A stretch of DNA of 64,000 bases, taken from contig OY998179.1 of assembly GCA_963921935.1 (NCBI GenBank), positions 53,798,222-53,862,221 on the forward strand. Reading direction: 5' to 3'. The notes under the pieces were generated by a model. The model worked only from the letters and a program-made list of their open reading frames with translations, was not told the DNA's origin and did not search any database. Every line of letters begins with the position of its first letter. Position 1 is the first letter of the stretch. The translations under genes were made by a program, and so were the position numbers. The DNA is from Galeruca laticollis. Lineage: Eukaryota; Arthropoda; Insecta; Coleoptera; Chrysomelidae. Positions 17,230-29,327 of this stretch are shown here, one piece after another.

Positions 17230-17251
17230 AATATATATATATATATATATA
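17230..17251. repeat. Short (AT)n tract
   Basis: Eleven AT dinucleotides just before the minisatellite. Confidence 0.9.
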
Positions 17252-17261
17252 ATAACAATGT

Positions 17262-17485
17262 TTCATTCCGTCAATACTACCAAAATACAATAAAAAGAAA
17301 GGCTCCATCCGATTTATAAGTACAAAACACATAACAAAGAAATGACCACATCCCAATTATGCTATCAATATACATATGATATAACAAAGTAAGGGCATCC
17401 GAGTTATACTATTAAAATACATTAAAAAGAAAGGGCCACGTCCGAATGATATTATCGAAACGACATACAAAGAAAGGGCACATCT
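17262..17485. repeat. Minisatellite, unit about 43-47 bp, roughly 4-5 copies
   Basis: A degenerate unit containing ATCCGA, then TACTATCAAAATACAT, then AAAGAAAGGGCAC. ATCC/GTCC/ATCT anchors fall at 17307, 17350, 17397, 17440 and 17482, spaced 42-47 bp. No coding potential. Confidence 0.75.
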
Positions 17486-17819
17486 GTTTCGCTTGATTTG
17501 TCAGAACTACAAAGCAAACAAATAGCTCTTTTTATCTGTATTATAATAAGAACGGCTGAAAAACAAAATGCATTAAAACGAAACTGGAAAGAACACAAAT
17601 AGTATATAAATAAATTAATAGATTTATTGATCCTCCGTACACAAATTACACGAACAAGGAGAATATAATGGAAGTGTGTGATCACACATATAAAAAAATA
17701 AATAAAGTATTGAAACAAACAATGAAAGAGACCTAGCAAACATGTATAATGAAAAACTAGAACATAGCTACGCATCAAGAAAGGTTGGATAATTACATTA
17801 TATACATTATATTACATAT
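17486..17819. other. Unassigned sequence
   Basis: Holds a 108-codon minus-strand ORF (17452-17778) of low-complexity Phe/Ile/Cys-rich composition. I do not recognise it and doubt it is coding. Confidence 0.4.
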
Positions 17820-18065
17820 ATTCGTTGATGATCAATGCTCTAATTTTCATTACTCCACTCATAAATTGAGATAGTCTGGTAAGTACTATGATATCTGTTG
17901 ATGATAGTACCGAGTCTAGGTTGTCCGAATATTCTCGAGGTTTAATCACGTCGCATCTTGGGTGCTTATCCATTGGACAGATCAGCATTATGTGTTCGAG
18001 AGTTTCTGGTACAAGAAAATGGAGTGTTAAACCGACATCCGGTTTTTGGTATTTTATTAAAATAT
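17820..18065 (-). pseudogene. Possible LINE C-terminal tail relic
   Basis: The minus strand encodes LEHIMLICPMDKHPRC, then LSQFMSGVMKIR. These resemble the HxxxxC zinc-knuckle tail and the terminal LxxFM segment found after RNase H in I/R1-type LINEs. It is short and isolated, so assignment is tentative. Confidence 0.3.
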
Positions 18066-18443
18066 ATTAGTACTACTTTGCAAAAATTAAATTAAAAATT
18101 ATTGGAACCGAATGTTTTAGGAGAAGACTGGAAATTAGGAATTCCTAAATGTTTGCAACTTTCTCTATAGATACGTCACAAACCTAAATATGGGTGAGCC
18201 ACTTTCAGATTATATGTTTCATGAACTGATGGCCAGCTAGAAAAAGGCCATTCGAATTTGAAGTTTGAAGAACTGTCAAAGTCGTATAGTATTCATTTTT
18301 TGTTTACAGCATAGAAAAATAATACTTTTTTTGTCTATGGTTTACAGTTTACACGAGCTTGACGTTTCAACAAGAGCATTTTGTTAGAAATTTCCTTAGT
18401 TAAGTTTAGTTAGCTTCTCTCCACAATTATTTAAGTTAGAATA

Positions 18444-19860
18444 ATGTCAATGTCATATAAATCTTGTTTTGTATCATACTACACGAACACAACAGTTAGA
18501 ACGCCTCGTAAAAAGTTTGTAACCGTGCCTGCAGTAGAAGTTGAACGAAAATTGTGGTTTGAGGCTGCTAGAAAAGAATATAAACAGACTACAACTAGTT
18601 ACTATTGATGTAAAGATCATTTTGATGTAAGTAATTACATATGTATGTGAAGAAGGTATGAATATATTTAAATATGTATGATTTTTAATTTGAAAGTGAC
18701 ATGGAAAATTATGTTCGATACTCGATGATGGGAAGAAATATTATTTTGAAACCATTAGTTGTGCCTCATGTTTTTAATTGGCCGGAATCTTCTTTAAACA
18801 AAAAGCTAAAATTAGATGAGTTGGTAGTCCTACATGAACCTATTTTAACAGAAGATTCTCATGATTATGATGTTGATACTCAACCTTCTGGAGAATGATC
18901 GATCAATACCAACAAACAAGTCCCCTAGAGATGAAAAGTGTTGCTGTTAATTGTCGGTTAACATCTTAGAATACTGTTAAATGGGATATTTTAGATCTAA
19001 TTATTACAAAAGAAGTAACGACCTCACCAATGAAAAACAAAGTTTTAAAGGTAGAAGACTCAGCAGAGGCAACAGCTTAAACTGTACCCTCAAGCAGCGA
19101 TTTTGTGTAACTAACTGATACAAGTGAATCAAAAGACGAACAATTGCAGAATACAGTCACTTGCTGAAAAATATCCTAAAGTGTGTTATGACAATCTAAT
19201 AACTTACTTTGTGAAAATAATTTAAATAAAGAACATGTTATAATATGCTTAATGAAAATCAAATTAAATTATTCATTTGCAAGATTAGCAGATCAATTCT
19301 CATTCTCAGTAATTAGAGTTTACAAAATATTCAAAACTGACATTTATAAAATTGAACATTATATGAAAACATTCATATTTTGGCCTTAAGAAAGCCAAAT
19401 AAAAAATCATTTGCCTATTCCATTTCGAGCAAAATATATCAATATGCAATCTATTACAGATTGTTTTGAAATACAGCTTCAGAAGCCTACTAATCCTGTG
19501 CACCAGGCATTGATTTGTCACAATACAAGAAATGTTACACAGTCAAATATCTTATATTTTGTACCCCTAATGGATTTGTAAATTTTGTATCAACAGGCTA
19601 AGGTGGACGCATTACTGATACAACATTACCGCAAGAGTGTGGTCATTTAAATTTTCTACCTGACAATGCTGTGGTAATGGCAGATCGTGGTTTTAAACAA
19701 ATTGAAACGTTGTTACAATCAAAACATTGTAAGCTCTTAAGACCCCCAAGTGTGAGTGGTTCAATAAAACCTTCAAAGCATGGGATGATTGAAACGATAG
19801 TTATAGCGACTTTGAGAATTCATATTGAAAGGATATCCAGGATTTCACAATAGGACTAAA
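18444..19860 (+). pseudogene. THAP-domain DDE_Tnp_4 (PIF/Harbinger-like) transposase pseudogene
   Basis: Begins at the ATG at 18444. The THAP zinc finger is visible as YKSCFVSYYTN, then FEAARKEYK (Trp just before), then CKDHFD, with an in-frame TGA before CKDHF and the second Cys of the first pair changed to Tyr. After it come YVRYSMMGRN and the HVFNWP segment (18.70-18.79 kb). Downstream: a helix-turn-helix-like SFARLADQFSFS (19.28 kb), then DDE pieces IPFRAKYINMQSITDCFEI (first Asp, 19.42-19.48 kb), a QALICHNTRN stretch, and VMADRGFKQIETLL (second Asp, 19.67 kb) followed by LLRPPSVSG and a RIHIERISRI end. Family members normally encode one continuous protein. This copy has several stops and shifts and is inactive. 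Confidence 0.85.
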
Positions 19861-19868
19861 AAATCTAA

Positions 19869-20120
19869 GCTTCAATATTTGTAATATCACATCTCCTTTT
19901 TTTTCTATTAACATTTACTAAGTCAATCACACGGTAGTTCACTTCTTGGTCTAGCTAAAAATAACTACTAAACATCAGGTAGACATCAAATGGAATGTAA
20001 CTTTTGTCATTCTGATGATGATATTCAGTTATGGAAACAATTGTCAATTTTTCAGAATTTTCAACATTTTTCATTATATTGTGGAATTAGCTAGAAACAT
20101 TGAGTTTCATTTCAAATACT
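19869..20120 (+). repeat. Dispersed repeat, probable 3' end of the THAP-DDE element family
   Basis: This stretch is homologous, in inverted orientation, to 44145-44360. They share TCTATTAACATT, AAACATCAGGTAG, GGAAACAATTGT, TTTTCAACAT and TGTGGAAT followed by AGCTAGAAAC. A shorter relative is at 57310-57400. Position directly after the transposase suggests the 3' UTR of that element. Confidence 0.6.
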
Positions 20121-21862
20121 ATTATTCAAGGTGTCTCACAGATGTACTCTATTGATTTTCAGCTGACTAGAGCGAGTACAGCAAGTCCTATTAATCCATG
20201 TATACTACATATTTGGTTATTTTTGGAGAAATTTCGGTTTTCTAGCACGATACATCCCCCGAAGTGCATACAAGTGACAATTTTAAGATAGAACATTGTT
20301 CAGGGCATCTCACAGATGCGGAAAAGTTAATTTTGATCTCTACAACCGTTTATTGTCATTTGTCACAATTCTTAATCATTCTTTTATTTTATAATATTAG
20401 ATAATAAAACCTTCCTTCTGTAATGAGACCATAAATGATATTGTTCTATATTTTCTTATTTGTAGTTATACAAATTTACTGAGTAATTGGGTTCAGAGGG
20501 CAGTACTAATTCATATTAAAGTCAGATAAAATGATGATTACTCAATGCCTGGTATATTTGAGGTCTCTATGTTAGTAAAAGCCATTAAGTATTTTCAGCT
20601 CATTTTGCCGGCAGAACTCAATAAGTCTTTCACGGTTGTCGCTTAGAATTTCCTCTTCAAAGTTTCGAATAATAGGGCTATTTGTTGCTTAGTTGTACTA
20701 TAATGTTGTTATTAGTCTGGGATTTTTGAGTTCCAAATTAAAAAATTTCATAAAGCGATGTCAACATATAAAAAATATTAATCACAAACTTGATTGTACG
20801 ATCATTTTCCAACGTGTATCTAGTCTTCTGAAGATTAGGATATCAAACGCTTCTGATGTTTATAACATAATGGAACTATCTTTAAGTATAGTAGAGGGTA
20901 ATATGTAGCATTTTTAAGCAGAAATCATAGATCGTGAAACAATGTATAATGGCCAATATTTGACAAGTTTAAAATTTTTTGTGGAGTAAGGGAGAAAAAC
21001 GGAAGACTAAGTTAAAGGAATAATTTGGTGATTTTTTATTTAAATCTCAGTAATTTCTTCTCCAATTTTCCTCCGCTTAACTTCAACCTTTTGATTATTT
21101 AGTAAAGTCTCTAGTTGAGCTTCGAATAGATATAGTAACTCATTTACTTTGGAACGCTTTAGTTGAGCTAATTAAGTTTACGTACAAATTAAGGCCTTTG
21201 TCGTGATAGAGAGCAAACATTTTCAGTCAAGGGAAAAACCATTATTGTGGTAGTGTGATATTCATGTGATACCCATTAATTAATCCATTAGTGCGGTATT
21301 GAATAATTGATGGCTGAAATCACGATGAAACTTTCATAATTCTTACGTCTCCTGGAATATAATATATGAATACATTTATAAATAAAAACGACTTCTAGAG
21401 CTATTAATAATGCAATTTAAGTTTTTTGCCCAATATTATGAAATATGGGGAAAAGTATTGGTTTACTGCAAAAAAGTTAGATATTTGTATTTTTTTGAGA
21501 TATTTTTTCGTTGTTCAGCAAGATCAACTCTAAAAACCAGTTTCTAGAAAAAAATCTTTTGTGTATGACATCGTCGTTGTCGTCGTTGTCTTCGTTGTAG
21601 TCGGCCACTTATAGTCAGACGTCTTGTTAGCACGATACAGCCTCCGGAGTGCAGCAAGTCACAAATTTTATGACTGAATATGATTCAGGAGATCTCACAG
21701 ACGGACCCTATTGATTTTCAGTTCACCATATAACGGGTTTGTTTTGACACTAAGACTGCCAACACAATTTTTTTAAATATTTAACGATCAGATTAGATTA
21801 TTTACTTAATAACTATCAACAGTATAATATAAAAATTTACCTTCGGCATTTTCGTAACACTT
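20121..21862. other. Unassigned sequence with internal short repeats
   Basis: The phrase TCTCACAGATG... with TATTGATTTTCAG...ACTAG occurs at 20130-20180 and again, diverged, near 21690-21725. The text TAGCACGATACA followed by AGTGCA is shared between about 20240 and 21630. So about 100-bp dispersed pieces are duplicated here. No credible protein. Confidence 0.4.
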
Positions 21863-24800
21863 ACCCACTGAGCAAGAATATGTTGCCTCAACGTTGCTAC
21901 AAATCACATATAGGATGTGTAATGTTGCTTCCGACTTTGCAATGAAGCTGCATCAACATGCCAGCAACGCCGTAACGGCCGCCATTGTAATGGTCATTTG
22001 TAATATTTCAAAAGTTATGTTAGGTGATGGTACGTACGGATATTTCTAACACCGTTCAAATGCAAGGTTTTATCATTATTTGAATATCACATTCAAATCA
22101 ACTTTCTTTTATGACGTTGCAGTTACCTTATAACAAGACGTTTCAGGAAATGTTCCTATACATTTCAAAAGTATATTCAAATCATCTTTCATTCGGTATG
22201 TAGCAGGGACCTTATAATTAGACCTTACTAGTACCATTCCAAGACATTTCAGATGTATACTGGAATCAACTTCCGTTTGTGATGTTGCAAGACGTTGCAA
22301 ATTCCCTGTTATTGAAAATTGCAGATACTGTTCGAAATTTTACTAATATCATCTTTATGATTTGGCAATATTATTATTAGGGAGTTACATGTACTCTCCA
22401 ATTATCATATTGATAATGGAAAAATGCTTAATTATATTAAGATTGGAGAATTTCAAAATGGATCAATTAGTCGCTTAATCTCAAATTGAAATGACCGCCT
22501 TTGTACTTAATGAAGGGTACTCCTAATCTGTAGAGGCTATAGCATGATTAACTAAACGTGTGTTGAGGGCTAGTGATTTCAATTTGGTTTTATGGTGTGG
22601 TTGAAAGTTTCCATAAAGTTTTGTCAAAATGTATATTCTAAGTTAAAAAAACTTATTGAGATTCATTAGTGACTGCATTTTTAACGCAGAATGTGCGTCC
22701 GTTCTGAACTTTGGACAAGTAAGAGAACCCAAAAAAGAGCAAATTTAAATCAAAATATTCCAACGATTTATTGAACCGAAATAAAAACAATATTGCACAT
22801 AAAATAACACATCAGATACAAAAAAACATGTATTTCCAGTAGCAGATAATTCAGTTCATGAATGAAAATGGATGAACACTACTTTATATTTATCAATTTC
22901 GTTTTTTTCAATGTTTTGTCAGTTTCTACGTAATGGTCCACTGAATACTTCGCATCGAACCATCATACAAATACTGAAAGCAGTAAAAAAATTAAATGAT
23001 AAATATGCATCCAGTCATTCATTGAACTTAAAAATTCACAATAAAAAATATTTTAATCACAAAAATATATCACACTACACAATTTACACAGATATCAACT
23101 TATATACTTGGAAACAACCAGATTACTCGGTGCTTCCTGGAGGTATATTAAAATGAAAATTTGTGGTTCAAATGAACTTCACAAACAAGTGATTGAATCG
23201 AAGGAGCCTATAGTCTTGTTCATATACTATATAACAACTAATATAATTGAAACGTGAAAAACGAACATTAATACCTGAAACACAACTTTTAATTCACAGC
23301 TATAAAATAAAAAGGAAACTTTGAGCCTATTGTATAGAGTATACAAATATAAATTAATCCATTGATTTTTCAATAGAAAACGATCAGCTATTTATTTGAT
23401 TTCATTTGTACCTTGTGGTGGCATGTTGGAACCATCTTATCACTATTTTTTTCAAATTGCTCATCTGTTAGGGTTGGGAAGATATATTCTTATAGGTGGT
23501 AGATACTAATATTTTTTGTTTCAATATGCTGCCTTATTATAGTTTTTAATTATTGACATATCGCAAAAATTTTTTCATCGATTCTGTAAAATGAAAAATT
23601 ATCAACTGGTTTAAAAAATTCAGTCCTCAATAATTTTTTGCAATTTTATATCTGGTAACCCAGTTTTGAAGCCACTGACTCTGTGAATCGAGGAGTTTAA
23701 TGAAATTGAATCACTTCAATAAATAAATATTAAAATACCCTAGCACATATTTTCACTAGTATGTAAAATGCATGCAAAATATATTTTGTTAGCATTCAGA
23801 AATTAGATAATTAATTAATAGACTATATATTTTAGTAACAAAGAAATTCATTCAATATACCTATGAGGGTAAACGCTTAACATATTCACAAAGATGGAGT
23901 TGCTCAAAATATATCATAAGACAGATTTTTAACTCAAATAAAAAAAGTTATTACATTTACCAATGGCGAAATTGTCCAAAGCATTCATGAAAAACCAGAA
24001 GGACAATTTTCAGCTGTGAGATTTCATTTTCCTTCATTCAAGTTATGGTAGGTATTCATAATGTTAAATCTTAACCACCCTCAGTACAACCACGTTTTGA
24101 TGGAATATACATATTGTAAAGGGAAAAATGTAGGAATGTACGTGTCACAAATTAACGATACTCAAATGGAAAAATTCAACGAATCCATGACTGAAAACCT
24201 CAACCAGAAAACTCGAAAATTCAAGAGAGTAAAAATTCATAGACAATCATAGACTTTTGAATGAAGAAACATTCCTCACCTCTTTATTAGGGTCAGCTTC
24301 CATAATTAGAAATACTTGTTCTTAAAATATGATCACTAGTCACTTCACCAAGAAAACAGAAAACATGTGAAAAAGGTTATTCCTTTTTCTCTCAAACGAC
24401 CGGTAGAAAGTCGAAACACTCGAAAATCGAAAGTAACAAATCCTAACCCAACCTTCTTCTTCCTCTATACTATTATTAGGATCGGTTAGGATGAGATTCC
24501 GATGCATCGTTTTTGCCTATCGCGTCGCTTGCCACGCCATCTTCACCCATTTTGATTGGCGAATTGGTGAATTGCGTCAAGAATTTGCCGATCAGAATAC
24601 GTGACGCAAGACGCAAGAAACAAAAACGATGCATTGGGAACTTATACAACCATTCACTCAGTTCCGTTCAGACATGCATCTAGAACTTCTTCAGCAGGAA
24701 GGAATATTATCAACTCACAGCAATGTTTCTTAATTAAAAAATATCGCAATATTCTAACTTGGATAGGCACTGAAACTTCACATGGAAATATTTCGACAGG

Positions 24801-25177
24801 AAGAAATAAGTAACTTACAGCAATGTTACTCGCGAAAGTAAATGACGATATTTCAATTTGAGTATTTGACAATATCACTGAAACTTAATAGCGAAATGTT
24901 TCAAAAATAACAAATAACTAACTTACAGCAATGTTTCTGAAAAAATGCTTATGCAATATTACAACTGGCAGAACTAACAACATCACGGCAACCTCAATTA
25001 CAAACGTTTCAATGGGAAATAAATCTCAACTTAATGAAATGTTTCTCTAATGAGCAAGTCACAATGTTTCAACTGAACTAACGCAATAATATCACTGCAA
25101 CTTCTCCAGGAAACATTTCAAAATATATATAAATGTAATTTGCAGCAATGTTATGCAAGGTTCTGTGCTCAGTGGGT
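21863..25177. mobile_element. Candidate DNA element with inverted termini and subterminal repeats
   Basis: ACCCACTGAGCA at 21863-21874 is matched by its exact reverse complement at 25166-25177. Inside the right end are about five degenerate units of roughly 105-115 bp containing CTTACAGCAATGTTTC and AATATCACTGAAACTTC. Inside the left end (22085-22310) are similar units in the opposite sense (GTTGCAGTTACCTTATAA, GACGTTTCAG). Inverted termini plus inverted subterminal repeats suggest a non-autonomous or decayed cut-and-paste or foldback element. No transposase is recognisable between them; ORFs at 22872-23156 and 24061-24252 are unrecognised. Target duplication is unclear. Confidence 0.45.
24502..24634. 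mobile_element. MITE-like 133-bp inverted repeat
   Basis: ATGCATCGTTTTTG at 24502-24515 is the exact reverse complement of 24621-24634. GCCTATCGCGTC near the left is loosely matched by GACGCAAG near the right. Non-coding and far more GC-rich than its surroundings. It lies inside the larger 21.86-25.18 kb segment. Confidence 0.55.
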
Positions 25178-25662
25178 AGTAACTAATATATATGCTTGTA
25201 TAAATCTTTTCCAGTTGTGAAACTATGTCAATTTTTTCTTAACATTTTTTTGATGTATGGGTTAACGGAAGTCTTCTAAAATTATTGTTGAAGTTATTTG
25301 TTTCTGTCAGCACAGAGTTCTAGTGATTACTCTGCCATCATCTTTCTGGCGGATAGGTGCAGGCTGTAGCCGACATATTATAACAACTTGACATTAGTTT
25401 TATATCATCAATCACTATTGATTGCTAGGTAAGTTGGTAAGTTGTATCCCCTGATACAAAACGAGCGCCGCTGTATTAAGGGGTTTTTCTCTCTCTTTTG
25501 GTTTTTACTGTAGATATAAATAACCGTGTCACTATTGATTTTTGCTCTGGTTACATCATCGTGGGGTCCGAAAAAACAGCCCGTTTTAGCGTGATAAGTG
25601 CTTAACTTATTAGGGTTCGGGTTTAGCCGAATCCTTGACTTTGTCTAAAACATTTTACTAGT

Positions 25663-25680
25663 TAGATAGATAGATAGATA
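25663..25680. repeat. (GATA)n microsatellite
   Basis: About four TAGA/GATA units, within the 3' flank of the I-like LINE. Confidence 0.8.
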
Positions 25681-25773
25681 TGAATTATAGACGCATCGGT
25701 ATCTATGACCTTTCAGCGTATTTACTCTATGTGATATTATGAGTGTTTTCTTATTTTATATTAACCTGTATTA

Positions 25774-26239
25774 GTTGGTATCTATTGAGTATGCTAGTAG
25801 TGGTTCTACGGGTTTTTCTGAGAAAAGTAATTTGATATTCGTAGGTGGATTATATTTGATTCGATATGGTGTATATTTCTTGCAATGCATAATTACATGT
25901 TTAACGGTAATTATAGAGTTACAGGTCTCACATGTTGGTGGTTCTTCTCCTGTAAATATTCATGAGTTAACTTTGTGTGTCCAATTCTTAGTCTTGTGAG
26001 GACGATCTTATCTGTTCTTGGTAGGTTATGTATTTGCCCCTTGTTAAAGTGAATGTCTTTGATTTCGTAGAGTTTATTGTCTCCTTCTTGAAGGTCCCAC
26101 TCTAACTGAATTAGGTTCCTAGTTAGTTTAACTCAACGATTGTTCAGAACTTTTAGGTTTAGTATATTTATCACGTTTGTGGTATGCATTTGTTCTGTCG
26201 CCAGGAAGTATCCCCTATCATTGCCTTTAATACCTATAT
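25774..26239 (-). pseudogene. I-like LINE ORF2, C-terminal part after RNase H (distal to nested insertion)
   Basis: Minus strand. Just after the target duplication the frame continues as GIKGNDRG, then KVLNNR (stop) VKLTRN, EWDLQEGDNKLYEIK, and IVLTRLRIGHTKLTHEYL near 25.97 kb. LTRLRIGHTxLTH is the diagnostic tail that follows RNase H in I/Jockey-type LINEs; the zinc-knuckle CxxC...H that should follow is eroded (HVRPVTL). This is the downstream half of the ORF whose upstream half ends at 29328. Its 3' UTR probably reaches about 25.33 kb. Confidence 0.85.
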
Positions 26240-29200
26240 ATATATATATATATATATATACTCCAGTTGGAGTTGTAGCCGCTCAGATTCAGCTCTTTTG
26301 ACTCTGTATCTTGTGGGGGGTAAGCCCACGTTTTTCTTGCTGTTTATCTACAATTTATTAGAGGTTTTTGCAGTTTCGACAATTATTCTCCACTCTTTTC
26401 TGTCCTGCATCTGTCTCTCCTCGCCTTGTGCTCCCAAATTTTTTATATCTTTCACAACCTGATCTTCCCATCTAATTTTTGGTCTTCCTAGTAATCTTTC
26501 CCCATTCGATCTCCATTCTGTAATTCTCCTCACCTCCTGTTCTTTCTCCATTCTTTTAACATGTCCGTACCAACGAATCCTTTCTAATTTAATTGTGTTT
26601 ACTATGTCCTCATTTTCTAATATATTTCCAATTTCATAATTCATAAGTCTTGGGTACTCGTTATACCCTAGTTTGACCGGTCCATAAATATTTCTAATTA
26701 TCCTTCTTTCATATATTCTTAGTTGCTCTTCGTCCTCATTTGTCAGTCTCATCGTTTCTGCCGCATATGTAACTACCGGTTTTATCGCCGTCCTGTAGAC
26801 TCTTAATTTTGTTGCTCGGCTTATTCTCTTACTCTGCATGATGTTTTTGAATTTATTATATGCTCTATACCCTGCTTGAATTATTTGCCTTATCTCGATT
26901 TTTGTGTCGTTTTTGTTACTAATAATTGTTCCCAGATACTTAAAGGTGTTAACAACTTCAAAAGTGAATTCATTTAACTTTACTGCTTCTGTTTGGTAGA
27001 TTTCCTTCTTTCTTTTCATTTCCATATATTTTGTTCTCTCCTGATTTATTTTTAATCCTCTTTTTCCCGCTTCCTTTACAATTTTCTCTTATGTTTCTTC
27101 AAGGCTCTTTCGGCCTCTCGCTATTATGGTTAAATCATTAGCATATGCCATTATTTGTTTTGATTCATTAATTATGCTTCCATTGATATTACAAGTCTTA
27201 ATTATGCCATCTACTGCTATGTTAAACAATACCGCTGACCTCCTTGTCTTACTCCAGCATTTATCTCAAATTCCTCTGATGGACCTTCCCTTGTCATTAC
27301 TTTTGCCCTAGAATCTTTCATCGTCATTTCCACCAACCGTATGATCTTTTGTGGTACATTTAGTTGTTCCATATCCTTTATGATTTTCCTCCGTTTCAAG
27401 CTGTCGAAAGCTTGCTTGAAGTCAATAAATAGCATTTGGACTCCAACATTGTGTTCATAACATTTTTCAATTACTTGATTTATAGTATGTATGGCATCTA
27501 CTGTTGATTTTCCTTTCCGAAAACCTTTTTGATACTCCTCTACATTCGATTCCATTACCTTTTTCAGCCTTTCATTTATTATCGTTGTTAGTATTTTATA
27601 TACGGTATTGAGTGAACTAATTCCTCTATAATTGCTACAAATATCACGATTTCCTTTCTTCATTATTGGTATAATCATACCACTAGACCATTCTTTTGGC
27701 ATTGTTTCTGATTCTCATATTCTTTCCATGATTTTAAATATTTTATGTCTTAGATCATATCCTCCATATTTTATCAGCTCATTTATTATTTCGTCTGACC
27801 CTCCTGCTTTGCTGTGTTTCAATTTATCAATTACATCGTTGCATTCCTCTTCGGTCCGTTTTTCTTCGTATTCTATCCCTGTATCATTATCAGTCATATC
27901 ATCTTCTTCATACTCCCCATCTTCTTCCGTTAATAAATTCTTGAAATATTGACTCCATTCTTTTTCCTTGATATTTATTGCAGTTGATTTTCTGCTTTGT
28001 CTCTTTATATATTGATATAATTTTACATTATTTTTATTATCATTCTCTAATATGTCCATGCATTCATTTAACCATTTCATTCTTTCTGCTTTCATCAACT
28101 TGTCGCTCTCTTTTCTCATTTTTCTGTATTCATCAAAAAAAATTTTGTTGATAAGTTGGCAGCCATTTTAGTCTGGCTTCTTTTTCTATTTTATCTTCAT
28201 TCCACATTCTTCATCAAGCCATTTATTATTCTGTCTTGTATCTTATGTACCAACCACTTCCTCTGCTGCCGTTATTATACTTCTTTTTATTTCCTTCCAT
28301 TGATCATCGATATTATCTAGTTCTTTGCTCTTTTGTAGTTGCTTCTTTACTTCTTCCCCATATTCATTTTCACTACTTCTCAATTTCTGCACGTTCCATT
28401 TCCTACATTTTGTTGTCCTATTTACTATATTTACCATTCTCATTTGCATTTTGAAAATTACTAATTGATGATCAGTATCAACACTTGTTCCTCTGTATGA
28501 TCTTACATCCTGTATCATCTTTGATCTTATTTTTGCTATCAGAACATGATCTATCTGGTTCCCCGTAGTAGTCCCAGGTATAATCCATCTAATTTCATGT
28601 TCTTTCTCATGCTTGAAACTAGTACTGCTGATATACATGTTGAGCTCCTCAGCTAAATTGCATAGTCGCCGTCCATTATCGTTAGATGTTTCATGTATAG
28701 TGTACTTCCCTGCAACATTATTTAAGTAGTCTTCTTTTCCTATTTTCGCATTCATATCTCCAATAAATATTAATGTATCATGTCTTGCGGTTTCCTCACA
28801 TACCTTTACCAATTTCTCGTAAAATTCATCTTTGTCTTCATCTTTTGCTTCTTCCGTCTGTGCGTAACTATTAATTATTGCAATATTTGCCATGTGGTTT
28901 TTAATCATAATTTTGATATTCTACCGCTTATAACTGTGTAATCTAGTATATTATTTCTTATTCTTTTGCTTATCATAAATCATGTGCCGTTCTTTCCTCG
29001 ACTATCTTCCCCTCCATAAAACAATGTATATTCTCCTTTGTTTATCTGTCCTTCACCTTTCCAGCGTATTGAAGTGCCAATATCTCCATTATATATTCCA
29101 ACATCTCTTTTGCGATTTCCTCCATTTTTCCCATTGTCAGCATTGTCCTGATATTCCATGTTGCCATTCTCACTAAACTCTTGCGTTTACTTCTCTTATT

Positions 29201-29319
29201 TTTACCCTTACTCATTATCCATTTCATTGCATTGTCTTCAATTGTATATATAGTATTTTCTTTAGCTACTAGTTTTTTGACTTCTTCTCTTTGTTGCCTC
29301 CTCCATGTTTCGGCGAACG
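26240..29319 (-). mobile_element. RTE/CR1-like LINE inserted in the I-like LINE
   Basis: About 3.08 kb flanked by an 8-bp direct repeat ACCTATAT (26232-26239 and 29320-29327). Its 3' end is an AT tract at 26240-26261. Removing the element and one repeat restores an uninterrupted minus-strand frame of the host LINE across the junction, which confirms the boundaries. The 5' end retains only the last codons of an ORF1-like region (PEHGGGNKEK), which is complete further upstream in the related copy at 45.0-45.7 kb. Confidence 0.9.
26348..29227 (-). pseudogene. RTE/CR1-like LINE polyprotein: APE endonuclease and RT, frameshifted
   Basis: Order on the minus strand: endonuclease (RMATWNIRTM, 29.17 kb; FIGDMNAKIG, 28.77 kb; NQIDHVLIAK, 28.55 kb; VDTDHQLVIFKM, 28.47 kb), RT N-terminal (SKAGGSDEIINELIKYGG, 27.8 kb), RT block NYRGISSLNTVYKIL (27.6 kb), FIDFKQAFDSL (catalytic Asp, 27.42 kb), INAGVRQGG (27.25 kb), motif C near 27.15 kb, FKYLGTIISNKND (26.93 kb), and the tail RWYGHVKRMEKE with GRPKIRWEDQV (26.45-26.57 kb). 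There is no RNase H. Motif C reads YAND rather than YADD, so the first catalytic Asp is lost. At least four frame breaks separate the pieces. It is inactive. Confidence 0.9.
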
Positions 29320-29327
29320 ACCTATAT

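Noticed and set aside
20015..20045. CTGATGATGATATTCAG... followed by GGAAAC, resembling a hammerhead core
   Set aside because: No stem II can form between the box and GAAA, and the related copy at 44.2 kb does not preserve the motif.
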